Assembly (NCBI RefSeq): GCF_001641265.1
Contig: NW_020167534.1
Coordinates: 186,001-250,000, forward strand
Source of the DNA: Pseudogymnoascus destructans
Lineage: Eukaryota > Ascomycota > Leotiomycetes > Thelebolales > Thelebolaceae
DNA length: 64,000 nucleotides
Direction: 5' to 3'
A program made the translations under genes and the position numbers. The notes below the pieces were generated by a model. It was not told the origin of the DNA. It did no database searches and saw only the letters and a list, made by a program, of their open reading frames with translations. Below, piece by piece: positions 19,001 through 28,973 of the stretch (its first letter is position 1; each line of letters opens with the position of its first letter).

Positions 19001-20101
19001 GTATTGCTTGGTAGCCTTAAGCTCTTTGGTGCCTTGCCGGTAGAGCGGGGAGAAAGCGTTTGGTAACGGCGCCTCTAGCTGTATCTTATGATCGTATACC
19101 CGGTGTGGTGGTAATTTATCAGATTCCGATTTTGAGAAGACGTCGGTGTACTTTCGGTGCACAGGCGGGAGTTTCTCCTGGATGAGTGATATCGTCTCGT
19201 CATCCTCTTCGGATTCTTTTTCCCGAATGATCTGATCGATCTCGTAAAGGCTGGTCTGGAAGAACTCGGCATCGCTTCGCATCATCTCGTGGTGGAAGGC
19301 GTTTGCACCGATCTCGCAGATGTGCACCGGCGTGTAGCTTGGTACAGGCTTCGCCGGTGGCAAGAAAGGTACCCCTGGGATCTGAGGTGTACTCGGGGCA
19401 GTGTCGGTGGTCATTCCGGAGTCCGAAATTATCACTTTCATTTCCATCGAGCGTCCGCCTGCGCGGCGTCTGTCTTCGTGGTGGATTGCGGCATCCCTAC
19501 GATTCGCATCCGACTGGTGAGAAGGATGTCGAATGGACGTTTCGCGCGAGTGGTAGGGCAAGGTGATCTCCTTGCTCCAGCTAGGAGTAGGCGGGTACTC
19601 CTTTGGCCATACTAGCCGGCTCTTTGCAGAGTCGAGTAGTATTCGGAAGCGGCTGAAAAGCTTCCTCCCAATTATCACATCTTGCGCTCCGAGGTCCAGG
19701 AGCACAAAGGGGCAGTTATATATTCGGCGTCCTTCGACTGTTAAGTGCAACCGAATATACTCCGATACGTGACTTTGGATTTTTCGCTGAAAACCACGTA
19801 TGGGTACAGAGTAGGGCAGTTTCCGTATGGGGCTCTGAAGCGCCTTCGACAGTCGTAGCGCGAAGGGCTTGTTGATGACGAGGTATCCGTTTGCTCCTGT
19901 GTCTGCGAGAGCCTTCGTTTGCACACCGAGTCCGTTCAGACTCAGCGTCGTGTCGACTAAGAACTGGGTTCCGCCCAAGAGTTCTTGTAGGTCGAGATCT
20001 CGCAGATCACATTTGCGTAGACCTAGGAAGGAGCCTTTCCCTAGGCCTCGTCGTTTTCCTCCAGGGACGCATCCGATTGGAGTTCGACTGCCTCCTCCCA
20101 C
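16079..20101 (-). CDS. Ty3/gypsy Pol polyprotein (protease-RT-RNase H-integrase-chromodomain)
   Basis: An uninterrupted 1340-residue frame. Domains in order: retropepsin-like protease (ADTGANG, about residue 67); reverse transcriptase (FCIDYRKLN and YLDDILIY); RNase H (ETDSSDGVVAGVLS, DHRSLEY); integrase with HHCC zinc site (H..H, then RNCATC) and DDE core (MDFKEF, SDRGPQF, TDGQTE); and a C-terminal chromodomain (VEKILAVR...VSWVGY...EWYPASNF), which defines it as a chromovirus. The chromodomain targets integration to particular chromatin. The frame is -1 relative to the gag C-terminal part, which it overlaps at 20041-20101, consistent with expression by ribosomal frameshifting. All catalytic motifs look intact. 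Confidence 0.95.
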   Translation of the reverse strand: MGGGSRTPIGCVPGGKRRGLGKGSFLGLRKCDLRDLDLQELLGGTQFLVDTTLSLNGLGVQTKALADTGANGYLVINKPFALRLSKALQSPIRKLPYSVPIRGFQRKIQSHVSEYIRLHLTVEGRRIYNCPFVLLDLGAQDVIIGRKLFSRFRILLDSAKSRLVWPKEYPPTPSWSKEITLPYHSRETSIRHPSHQSDANRRDAAIHHEDRRRAGGRSMEMKVIISDSGMTTDTAPSTPQIPGVPFLPPAKPVPSYTPVHICEIGANAFHHEMMRSDAEFFQTSLYEIDQIIREKESEEDDETISLIQEKLPPVHRKYTDVFSKSESDKLPPHRVYDHKIQLEAPLPNAFSPLYRQGTKELKATKQYLLENLEKGFIVNSNSPFASPILFVKKADGKLRFCIDYRKLNGLTRNDPYPIPRIDELLGRVSKAKIFTKLDIRQAFHRIRMHPDSEEYTTFRTRYGSYKCKVLPFGLTNGPATYQRYMNDVLMQYLDDFCTAYLDDILIYSEDPTEHIEHVHKVLQRLREAGLQADLKKCEFNVTRTKYLGYILTTSGVEADPDKIEPLRNWIRPTTVTSVKSYLGFCGFYRQFIRNFGKIAKPLTTITSPSEPFLWTEECENAFEELRQQLLAVQALHHFNPELPTKLETDSSDGVVAGVLSQEHPDQLWYPVSFYSHVLTGHEINWEIHDKELFAIVKAFAKWRPELASVTQRVEVYTDHRSLEYFMTTKVLTAKQVRWMELLSDFNFHITYTAGKNNLKADILSRRDQDLVMQQKVKLDSRARVLLGPARLHPRISAELADSYVASINAIDPPKAQMPFDLIEALCVDNRKSFAETRAKQPLPDGYALADQLLLYKDRLCVNRHTELCTKLIREAHDQVSTAHPSGRKTYQLLAQKYRWVGMEADCIRYVRNCATCRLSHTNVTKQQGFLHPLPVPDYPMQHLTMDFKEFPRDKHGYDSILVFMDCLGKSSVTIPCYKTTDARQMAQLFIEWIYRFGHTPVSIVSDRGPQFVSSFWHEFCRIIGVKIKLSTAYHKQTDGQTEIMNRYIDQRLRPFVSHYQDNWSELIPIMDRVQMTLPHASIGMTPYRLKYGTDPRTSWDWETPKATTPREVMNQKEAKAVANRMHSAWIYAKENMAKAQEDMSKYANRRRRAIDWDVGDKVYLSTKNLKNHRPSRKLGQQWVGPYTVLEQIGHAFQLDLPKGSQIHDVFSPDVLIKAPNNPLPGQAAPEPSSEVVDGLEEWEVEKILAVRIRRKQLQYQVSWVGYDPDPEWYPASNFKNSPYKIREFHAEYPNLPGPPQDLPGWITEWETGKPSYDHERHGKAEENSVVATYDTKLNTL

Positions 20102-21422
20102 TGCTCTTCGGGTTCAGGGGCTTCGCGGTCAATCTCTTTGACTGTGGGGTTGAGCGGGCACCTGTCCTGGAAATGACCGGGCTTCCCGCATTTGAAACAG
20201 TTTCCAGACGCAGCCGGCACGGCGGTCCGCACGCGACCTGTTATGTCCGGCTTGGGGGCGGTGGGTATGAAAGGAGTCCTCTGGAAGGAACCCAACGGAC
20301 TTCTTGTCGTCTTCGGTGGTTGGGTCTTGGCGGCCTCCACAGGCGGGAACCTGGATGAGCCGAGGCGGGCCCGTCCTGGGAAGCTCGACTCGCCGCTCTT
20401 GGACTGGGAGCTCAACTCGCCGTTCCTGCGTCGCTCTTGGTCGAAGGCGGTTAAGGCTCGGACCATGGTGAGGTAATCGCCTTTCCATTGGTCCTTCACG
20501 ACCGCCACGCGGCTGCGGAATTGCGGTATGAGCTTGTTCCACATATACCGAAACCACTCCGATTGTGATACTTGTCCCGTAATCGCCGCACTTTGGAAGC
20601 GGGCTTTGAACTCGGGGAAGGTTTCGTGTAAGTGACCCTTTTCGCCCATCTGCATATCGTCGAATTCGTTCCGGGCCTGTTCGGTCTCATTACCCGTAAG
20701 GTAATATGATCCTAATAGGTCCATCATTTCGTCTGCGCTCTGGAAGCCATGCGTATCCGATAGGTATTGGGGTTCCAGATATTTCTTTGCCAGGCCGGTC
20801 GTAGTTCCCCATATCAACGCTCTTCTCGAGACGTCGGTAGGGTAGTGGTCCTCATTGACTACAAGTCAGTCCCGAATGGACGCGCTCCATTGCATAAAGG
20901 TATGTTCTATCCCATCGCTGAGCGGCGTAATCTTCTCAGAGATGGTGGATTTCTTGTAACGGTTCGGAGGGTCCACGGTGTACTGTCGGGGTAGACCCGG
21001 GATTGAAGGAGAGCGCGCATTGTCGACAGGGGCAGTCGAACGGTGCCGGGCGTGTTTCGCATTGTCGGTGCAGGCTGTTCGTCTTCGTCGGCCTCAATGG
21101 TGCGCACTGGGGCGTCGGCAGCCGGTGGTGGCGTAGACGGTATTCGGGTCTGGCTAGCTACGAGGCTGGCTACCATCGCCTTGAGCTCCCGCATCTCGTT
21201 CTCGAGGTTCGCTATGCGATCCGGGGGGCTTTCGGATGGCCCTGCGGTCGTGCCCGCTGTGGCGGTTTGCCTAGTTGTCATTCGTAGCGGTTGACCGTCA
21301 TTGTCGGGTGGTGGGTTTTGTGTCGTCTTGCGCGACATCTTGATTCGGGGGTGTATCGAGTCGCAGTCGATACGGAAGAGTTTGACTTCCGGTAGCTCGT
21401 AGCTATCAACACTCTTGTTCAC
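20041..21422 (-). pseudogene. Gag of the gypsy element, disrupted
   Basis: Two pieces. The N-terminal part (21422-20907, 171 residues) is a charged, Thr/Pro-rich region with a short coiled coil. The C-terminal part (ending 20041) has the capsid-like helical region (WFRYMWNKLIPQFRS) and a CCHC zinc knuckle (CFKCGKPGHFQDRC). They lie in different frames, with the shift somewhere around 20985-21090, and the C-terminal frame contains a TGA at 20866-20868 in otherwise coding-like sequence. No intron that would bypass both is apparent. The copy would therefore need Gag from another element, unless recoding occurs; I judge disruption the simpler reading. Confidence 0.75.
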
Positions 21423-21700
21423 AATTGCCTCTGTGCTTGAGGGGGTTCTTTAGGATCTCGTATCCTATTCGGCGCCAACGCGTCGGCGACTTTACCAGCT
21501 TGCTCTGCAGGATCAAACCCTGATCCACTGGCTGTCCGTGAGTTCTCTGGGGTCACGGCTATTTGGAGTCATCAGGTCTCTACTTCGAAATGTCACCGAG
21601 TCGCGGTCGGTGGTGTTTCGACAGTTCTCCTGAGTCGTTCCGGTTGTGGGATATTATTTAGGTACGGCCGTCCCCGGCAAGCGTGATCTTTTTTGTATAA

Positions 21701-22013
21701 TGTAAGGACACAGGGAATACAGCTCTCCGTAGGTGCATATGGGAGTGCGAGTCGGAGGTGATGCTGTATTCTATCCTATAGGTCTACTACGAAGGATACA
21801 AAAAAGATGAAAGGGGAGCTTATAGCTTCCTACCCCTTATGTACCTAAATGGGGTCCGACTCGGCTAGGCCTTAGCGTACCGGTAGATCCACTCCCGTCT
21901 GCCGCCCGAATCGACCCCGACCCTAGAACATCTATGCTGCTATACTACTATGTCGCCTATTCCGCGTTGTCTTACGGGTCCGAGGGTACCCCGTGTAAGG
22001 AGGCATCCTTACA
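21701..22013 (-). repeat. 5' LTR of the gypsy element
   Basis: 313 bp, TGTAAGGA...TCCTTACA, followed directly by the second GTCAT target duplication at 22014-22018. The 280 bp between this LTR and gag is the untranslated leader. Confidence 0.93.
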
Positions 22014-22185
22014 GTCATAGAGGTCATGATGCCAGTCCAGGAAAAGTAATCTAGATTGAATCTAAAGAGAGAAGAAGAAGAAGAAGGAAGGAAGGTGAGG
22101 CTATTCCCCATAACATACAGTTGTCTGCTTAGCGGTTGTAACCTTGTGGCTAAGGCTACACCCGTAATCCCCATAACAACTGTAA

Positions 22186-22233
22186 TAACGTAACGTATGG
22201 GGTAGTCGGACATATGGGGTAGTCGGACAAAAA
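22186..22233. repeat. Left terminal inverted repeat of the pogo element
   Basis: Reads TA then ACGTAACGTATGGGGTAG and a second TCGGACA-ending copy of the same motif. It matches the reverse complement of 24473-24520 at all but one base. Confidence 0.9.
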
Positions 22234-22235
22234 GT

Positions 22236-24434
22236 TTATTCTACTCTAGTTGACCGAGTCCTACGTGCCACACACTCCTCCAATTCCAATTCTGGGTCGC
22301 TTGAATCATTCTCTACCTCTTCCTCTTCAACTTCCTCGTCTACTTCTTCAATTGGCCGTTTGCGTGGCCTTCCACGTGGTCTTTTCTCAGTTGACTTCAA
22401 CTCTGCCTCCCGGACAATTTTCAACACTTCCTCGGTACTGAATACAAATTCGCCTTGCAACTTAATTCTCTTGCCCGTAGTTCTTTTCTTTCGTGTCTCA
22501 AGTATCTCTTTGTACTCTTTTACCTCCTTCCGAAGGATGCTGAGTTCAGCATTCTGACTTTCAACCAGCCTAGTCATTCTCTTGGCATAGCGTCGAGTTG
22601 GTGAAGCAGGAGAGTCACAAGTTGCCATACTTGAATTAAATACTAAATTTGCATGCCTTAGTTCAGTTCCATCTGGAGGAGAACTTCGGAGTATTGAGAG
22701 ATCCAGAGTAGTGATATTGGTTGAGTTTTGAGGAGTGCGAGGTGGTTCGGTTGGTGGAAGTGGAAGGTTAGCCAGAACTCTTTCTGGGAGAAAGGGTATT
22801 AAACCTGCTGCCCTCCACCCACTTCTAATGTTTTGAGGTATAAGACCCTTCTCTCGAATACACCGGAAGATTTCAACCCAGTGGGAGCGCTGGATTCGCT
22901 TTATTCCTGCTCGAGTATACCGATCTACTTCCTGAGCATGAAATCGCTTAAGAGGTCCATACACCCCAACATCAAGTGGTTGGAGTAGATGAGAGCAATG
23001 AGGCGGTAGAATAAGAAGGTCGATGTCATTCTCAATGCACAGTGCAATCATATCACCAGTAATGTGACTAGAATGGCCATCCATAATCAACATTCGCGGG
23101 TGATTTCCAGACTTTTTGTGTGACTCAGGCTCAAATACCTTCCGCAACCACTCAAATCCATGACTGTTTGAAGTCCAGCCACTATTACTTGTTGAGAAGT
23201 GCCAGTTTGTAGGGGTGTCCTTTGGAATCCAACTTGAATTGGTATTCTTAGCCTTGAATATAATCATAGGTGGTAAAGCACCACCGTCTGCATCAATGCA
23301 TTCAAGTACAGTTATCCACTCCTGCTTCCCAGCTGTGACCTTCCAATTGGATTTCAAGGTAGAATCAACAATTATTCGCGTGGATTGAGTCTCTCCAACT
23401 GCAAAACCTGTCTCATCCATATTATAGATGTTGCATGGCTTGTACTTTCGCTCTTCAATTCGTGCTTTAAACGCGTCAAACCAAGCTGAAATCTTTATAG
23501 GAGTGGCTTCTTTATGTCATGCAGACTCTAGTTGTCTTGAGTAGACCCCTTTAAAGTTTGGATGTCGTTTTAAGAATCTATAGATCCATTCATGGCCTAT
23601 GGGGGTAGGATTGGTCCGAAGAGTGGTTTGAGAAGACGTGATTTGGACGCGTCGTACGCGAATTTCTTCAGCCATTTCCTTGATCAACATAGGAGTTGCA
23701 GGAAAACCCGTGGCAGTGAGACGTGTAATCCATCGTGCTAGTGTATTTTCTTCTGCATTTGAGAGAGCTTGTTCAATTTCGTGAGCTACAGCACGCTGTA
23801 ACGCTGACTTCTAAACGATAGAAGGCACAGAGGTTCTCTTGCGTAGTTTACTTATCAGAGGAGGCAGGGGATCAGACACAAAGGCTTCAAGTAACACGTT
23901 ACTAGTATATAACAAATACTGTATTGAGTTGAGCACGAAGCTCCTATCTAAGGAAATACTATCTACTTATATAGTGGCGTCGTGCCTAGTGGACTCCTGG
24001 GAACTCACTCGAGTCCTCAGAGTCCTGGACTCTTAGGATTCTTCTCATCATCCTGCGAGTCCGTCACGTGCCTAGTGGACTCCTGGGAACTCACTCGAGT
24101 CCTCGGAGTCCTGGACTCTTAGGACTCTTCTCATCATCCTGCGAGTCCGTCATGTGATACTTTCAGAACTACTATCCCCCGCTGCCCCTCCAGGTACCAG
24201 GGCCGGTCTCATGCGACCTCCCTCCTTCCTGTCCTGTAGTTGGCCAGCCTTCTTGTTCCGTCGTAACACACGCGTTTTCTTCCCAGACATCCTATCAGCA
24301 AGAGTTGACTTAGGAACTTCGAAGTGGTCTGCAGCAAGTCTAATTGATTTGAATTCCTTCAATTGGAGCGCAATGACAGCCTCTTGGATATTGTCTTCAA
24401 TCTGAGCACGACTGTATGGTTGTGGGATGTTCAT
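22236..24434 (-). pseudogene. pogo/Fot1 DDE transposase, interrupted
   Basis: The N-terminal part (24434 down to about 24153) has a psq-type helix-turn-helix (KEFKSIRLAADHFEVPKSTL). After a roughly 250 bp insertion the frame resumes (from about 23895) with a CENP-B-like DNA-binding domain (EENTLARWITRLTATGFP, HEWIYRFLKRHPNFKG). The DDE core follows: YNMDETGF, LIMDGHSSH and LLQPLDVGVYGPLKR. The tail is acidic with an AT-hook-like RPRGRPRKRP. The last 394 residues (from 23420) are uninterrupted. Breaks are TAG at 23811-23813 and TGA at 23517-23519. Both are explained by C-to-T changes on the coding strand, in CAG and CGA codons. Confidence 0.85.
23981..24152. repeat. Two tandem copies of an 86-bp unit inside the pogo element
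   Basis: Units 23981-24066 and 24067-24152 each begin CGTGCCTAGTGGACTCCTGG and differ at only two or three bases. Inside the unit, GGACTC and GAGTCC words alternate, so it can fold. The pair, together with a half-copy of the 14009-type repeat just to its left, separates the N-terminal and central parts of the transposase gene. Confidence 0.85.
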
Positions 24435-24472
24435 GGTGGAAGGTATGAAGGTTCTGAGTTGGTAGTCGGGCA

Positions 24473-24520
24473 TTTTTGTCCGACTACCCCGTATGTCCGA
24501 CTACCCCATACGTTACGTTA
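24473..24520. repeat. Right terminal inverted repeat of the pogo element
   Basis: Inverted copy of 22186-22233, ending ACGTTACGT followed by TA. It lies just upstream of the transposase start. Confidence 0.9.
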
Positions 24521-24596
24521 ACCGTAATAACCGTAATAACCGTAACAACTGTAACAAGCTGTGACAAGCTGTGAGCTGTAATCGTAACACTACCCC

Positions 24597-25522
24597 TGTA
24601 ATGGTGGGTGCACCAGATGTGAGAATCTAGCCACCCAAGGAAGGGATGATTTTACTAAGACAACACACTGTCTTAGGAAAAAGAGCCAAAGGGTCGTAGC
24701 TTAGACTATTCCACAACGCAGCAATCAGGTGTGTGATGTAGTGAAGTGGTTCAGACAAGTTGCAACAAATGTTGAGTCTGGGAACTCAGGGGTAAGTCAG
24801 AGGTTAACACCTCACTGACTTTTCAGAAACAAGGAGTAACAAGATGAATGCTTGGAAGCTTGCAAAAGACGTGGAAGTATGTGATAGTCGATTTACTGTA
24901 TTGTCTGCTTGCCCTTTCTTAAGGAAAGGGCAATCCTATTTATGCTAAAGGAATGTAGTTCTCTCATTTTCCAAAACTTTCCATGACTTACCAGGCTTGG
25001 TAACTGTAGTCGACATAAGAGAATCCCATAGAACCATCTCTTAGGTTCGTAGCCTATAGGAAGTAAAAGGAGGTCCAAGGTCAGAGTACCCCTATAGACA
25101 AATTATGTCATAGACAAATTATGTCATAGACAAATTATGTTATAACTTAACCAATCTTGTGGGTAACTAAAGAGCGATGACATGTAATGAATCATAGAGG
25201 TTCGTAGGAGCTTTTAGAGCTATCGTTCATGCTCCTAGGCCTCTAGTTGGTAGAGATATGTCATGTGGTAGTATGAGTGATGTCATGTAATGAATCATAG
25301 AGGGTTGTAGAGATATGCTATGTGGTCATATCGGCCCAGTAACTAAGGAGCGATGACGTGTAATGAATCATAGAGGGTTGTAGCAATCGTTGAGTAGTAT
25401 TGCTCTTGTTGTTGGTGTGACAAGCCAAAATATGTATAGTGACTTGTAGGTTTGAGGAGGAGATTTCTAAGTTTGCTCTTGAGTTTGATAGCAAACTGAG
25501 TGCAACGAATGTCAGTATGACA
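24597..25522 (-). repeat. LTR-like repeat, copy A (926 bp)
   Basis: On the minus strand it runs TGTCATACTGAC...CCACCATTACA, with TG..CA ends like an LTR. The same sequence recurs at 34241-35306 (plus strand) and 37402-38191 (minus strand). The copy contains three units of a 16-bp tandem repeat (near 25092-25146). The five bases on either side (ACCCC and TGGTA) do not match, so it is not a simple solo-LTR insertion. Immediately to its right begins a truncated gypsy pol fragment of the same orientation. Confidence 0.8.
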
Positions 25523-26163
25523 TGGTAGGTCGATCCTCTAAGATATACTCACCATTGCTCAAAAGCAACGACAATAGCTATCAGCTCCTTGTCGTGGATG
25601 TCATAGTTGAGCTCCACAGGTGACAGTTTTCTAGAGTAATATGCAACTGGCTTAAGCTTCTCCTCTTTGTCTGGCTGACTTAGACAGGCTCCAATCGCAA
25701 AGTCAGAGGAGTCCGTTTCGAGGACAATCCTCTTTGCAGGGTCGAATGTGACTAGGATAGGTGCTTCTGTGAACTTCGTCTTAAGTTCCTGAAAAGCAGC
25801 CTCTGCCTTGCTTGTCCATTCGAACGTAAGGTCTTTCCTTGTAAGCTCTGTGAGTGGTTGAGCTACCTTGGAATATCCCATAATAAACCTCCGGTAGAAG
25901 TTGGCAAAGCCTAAGAAGGCTTGTACTTCTTTGACCATGGTTGGTGTTGGCCATTCCAACACTGCCATGACCTTTGCTTGGTCCATTTTGATGCCATGCG
26001 TTCCGACAATGTAGCCTAAGAATTCTACTTGATCCTTGTGGAATTCACATTTTTCTGGCTTGAGGAGTAACCAATGCTCCTTTAACTTCTGTAATACCTT
26101 CCGAACATGACCAATGTGTTCCGTTGGGTCTCCTGAGGAGACTAAGATATCTTCTAGGTAGTC
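25523..26163 (-). pseudogene. Gypsy pol fragment (RT C-terminus to RNase H), truncated at both ends
   Basis: Minus-strand frame from DYLEDILVSSGD (the YxDD reverse transcriptase motif with one Asp changed to Glu) through KCEFHKDQVEFLGYIV and FLGFANFYRRFI to RNase H (ETDSSDFAIGACLSQ, YYSRKL, DIHDKELIAIV), ending abruptly at EQW next to repeat copy A. It is a different gypsy family from the complete element. The right end is a sharp junction at about 26163 with the kinase-like pseudogene, so the fragment also truncates that gene. Confidence 0.85.
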
Positions 26164-27801
26164 ATCGGAATCCGTAACGACAACTTCCCGTCCTCGCGCA
26201 GATCAGTTCTGCGTTTACAATGTCGGTGGTGAGGGAGAGACTGAGCGCCGAGTGACTGCACTGACAATCGAATACAAAGCTCCTCATAAGTTGACCTTAG
26301 GGCATATTTATAAAGGTCTTGCCGAGATGAACCTGGACGAGGTTGTGGAAGTAAGCAAGAATGAAAGTGTGGCAATTCGCTGTCGTCGTTTGGTGGCCGC
26401 TGTGATCACGCCAGGCTTCTCATATATGGTGAAGGCTGGGGTGGAATATGGCGAGATCTACACTGGTGAAGCAACGATATTCTTGCGCATTCCTGACGAT
26501 CCCTCGACCGTGTACTACTGTCTATCTGTTCCAAAGGGAGATGTTGGGGCGTCCACTAGCTGGGACGAGCGTGGAAACGAGCTTAATCGATTGCATATGA
26601 CCGCGGTTGGTCAGGCTGTAGCGTTTACTCTTCGCGCGCTTAAAACGCCTCCACGTAGTGCACAATGGATAAGGAAAGCTCTGCTGCAGCTCAAGACATG
26701 GAATGTCGTCGTTAAGGAGGTCGAGGATGCCGTCGCCGATGATGAAGTTCCATCTTCGGAGTATCGCCCTTCACCAAGGGTCACTCAGGATATTATACAG
26801 TCACCGATCCAGTTCCGACCTCGCAGGAAGAACATATACGTGGGAAGTTGTGCTTCGGTAACGTCTTCTTTCAGCAGCGATGATGACAACCATCATGCCG
26901 ACACACCAAGTCGTCCTCAACCACCTCCAAAAAGCGGAAACCCTATTACTTCCCCTAACCCACCATCACAATCTACCAAACGTGGTGGGACCGAAGGTGG
27001 TGGGAAAAAGGGGGCTTCTAGCGAGACCCATCGGCAAAAGAACTTAGGTCGATTTTGTACGCCAAACTGCCTAATGGGTATGGTAGATGGGGGAGAACTC
27101 GATTGGCGGTGTCCGAATGTCAAGGAACATGGAAAAAGCCGTCATCAACTCAACCGTAATACATTCATGCGACATATCCGCGAGTTGTTGCGCAATCAGC
27201 TTGACTATTGTGTGGCAATGAACGTTCATGGAGCTCGAGGAGCTTTTTTCAAGGTCGAGTTACCTGGATTTGGGTACACCGTTGCTACGAAAGGCACCGG
27301 GATTGAGTGTGTTAAAGATCTGATGCACGAATCGACAATTTACCGTCGTCTCCTTCCTGTTCAGGGGAAGTGCGTACCTGTGCACCTAGGAGAGACGAAA
27401 GTGGACAGTATATATACTACGCAGGAGCCGTTCGTATTGTCTATATGATGTTTCTAAGCTTTGGAGGATTAAAATTACGATCGCCAATCTCACAAACTCT
27501 CGCTGACGACGCCATCTCCGGTCTGCATGCCATACATCAGTTGGGAGTATTGGAGGGTGATCCAGCAGCTCGGAACATTCTCGTCCACCCGGATCGGCCA
27601 GGAATTACCTGGATTGACTTTGAACGAGCCGAGTTCGTACACCCACGAGCGGTACTCGGAACTCTATCTCCAAATCGGAAACGAAAGCTTGGCTGGTCTC
27701 ACGAAGAAGGGAAGTGTGAGAATGGAAAGAGCAGCAAGAAGATATCTGCATCAGAGATAGGTCAAGCTAAGACGGAGCTGGCGAGATTGGTGGTGAAGTA
27801 G
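26164..27801 (+). pseudogene. Fungal protein-kinase-like domain protein, 5'-truncated and frameshifted
   Basis: The frame is open from the junction at 26164. It shows the pattern of a large lineage-specific fungal kinase-like family: N-terminal YNVGGEGE...EYKAPHKLTLGHI, a central segment with GVEYGEIYTGEATIFL, a CTPNCLMGMV...CPNV cysteine segment, a weak kinase N-lobe (GARGAFFKVELPGFGYTVATKG) and, in another frame after about 27410, the C-lobe (YMMFLSFGG, GLHAIHQLGVLEGDPAARNI, WIDFERAEF). The frameshift lies at a TATATATA run near 27410. The usual H-G-D of the catalytic loop is degenerate (EGD), while the DFG-equivalent IDFE is kept. The N-terminus is cut by the gypsy fragment. No activity is inferred. 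Confidence 0.75.
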
Positions 27802-28973
27802 GGAGTAGTCATTTCTACAGATGCCGACCTCATTCAGCCCGGAACGCTTATCAGGAGCCGAAGAAGTCTGATAGCAGGATGAACTCTCTGGAAGTCGTCA
27901 CTGATGAGCCTCGTCACCGACATTTCCGTACGAGACAGTGCCAACTCAGCTTACGTTGAATGTTGCACATGTCCTGGATCGCGACATCAGTGACCACTCT
28001 CTCGATCCGTGTCTCGGAATGGTTTTGCAGCACGAATCCAGGCACTTTCATCCACCCAAGGCAATTACCTCAGCCACATCGACGTGTTTTGCATCGGAGA
28101 AACTGGACGGGTAGGGATGGTCGCCAGAATCTGGGGTACATAGCTTCGCTCCACAATAAGGTCCCATTTCGTTTCTATATGCAGGCCATTCTAGGAATCT
28201 GCGGTCTAGCCATGTTCTAGCTCGCCTCCTCGACAACAAAGCTATAGGCATGTTATGCTGAGGATTTGGTACTATCATCATTGCGGTGTTGTGATATTGG
28301 CAACTGTTTGTCGATGAGGTCGCAGCTTGGTGGAGAAATTGACATTGGGAGCTGGGTTATTCCGATTCAAACAGTTATCCTTAGTACGCTGATCCCTTAT
28401 GGATCAAGCACCCACTTTTGCACGTCAACTACAAAGCAAAATGAACTCTGTTTGTTATGATTCCTGTTTTTTTATAGGGGCCACCCGATCAGTGTCTGCT
28501 TGTTTCGCTCAGACATTTTGACCCGTATCCCGTATCCCGTGTATAGTGATGTGTCGTGTGTCTGGATCGGATGAGTTGGCCGCCTACGAAACTCTGGCAG
28601 AAATGCTGTGTAATAGTGGCCATTTTATTGGGCGATTTTATATTCCTATGTCACTGATGAGTGCGCCGTCTTTCATGTGTAACGAGAGATGCGTCGCTGT
28701 AATACTTGCGTTGACTGTGGAAGGAGCAGATGTCGTTTGTACTCAAAATACTGTTGCCTGAGGCTATCAAGGCGGCGGGATATACTAAAATCCGCCAACT
28801 CATTGCTCATCTTCCCATCTTGAGCGCCATAACCAGCTTTTCGAGCAGTCGAGTAACACACCAGGTGGCTCTTTTTGTTCGTTAGTGATGGCAAAGCTCC
28901 TTTTATCGCATTCAGCGCGCAATACTTCATAGGAGCCAGCCGTATCTACATTTTGAATCTCTCCGAGCCGCTG
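27802..28973. other. Intergenic region between the kinase-like pseudogene and the STE20-type kinase
   Basis: About 1.2 kb without a convincing gene. Open frames are short and show no family pattern. The part just before 28974 stays open in the kinase frame back to an ATG at 28875, so the kinase leader or an extra N-terminal segment may reach into it. Confidence 0.4.

Larger units (their letters stand above)
14329..22013 (-). mobile_element. Complete Ty3/gypsy LTR retrotransposon (chromovirus) with antisense accessory gene
   Basis: A 7,685 bp element oriented on the minus strand. Two 313 bp LTRs (TGTAAGGA...TCCTTACA) at 14329-14641 and 21701-22013 look identical by eye, and the insertion is flanked by a perfect 5 bp target duplication GTCAT (14324-14328 and 22014-22018). 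In element order it holds the 5' LTR, gag (broken), pol (protease, reverse transcriptase, RNase H, integrase, chromodomain; intact), an accessory gene on the opposite strand, a polypurine tract and the 3' LTR. I could not find a tRNA-complementary primer site next to the 5' LTR, so self-priming is possible. Identical LTRs imply a recent insertion. Confidence 0.95.
22186..24520 (-). mobile_element. pogo/Fot1-type DNA transposon with 48-bp terminal inverted repeats
   Basis: The left end (22186-22233) and right end (24473-24520) are inverted repeats of each other with one mismatch, including the TA target duplications at the outer two bases. Each TIR holds two tandem copies of a GTATGGGGTAGTCGGACA-like 18-mer. 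The single encoded protein is a pogo-superfamily DDE transposase on the minus strand, damaged by two nonsense codons and an internal insertion. The element lies 170 bp from the gypsy 5' LTR. Confidence 0.88.

Noticed and set aside
20866..21090. A small intron repairing gag
   Set aside because: The only donor/acceptor-like pair near the frame change encloses 14 bp, too short for splicing, and would not remove the TGA.
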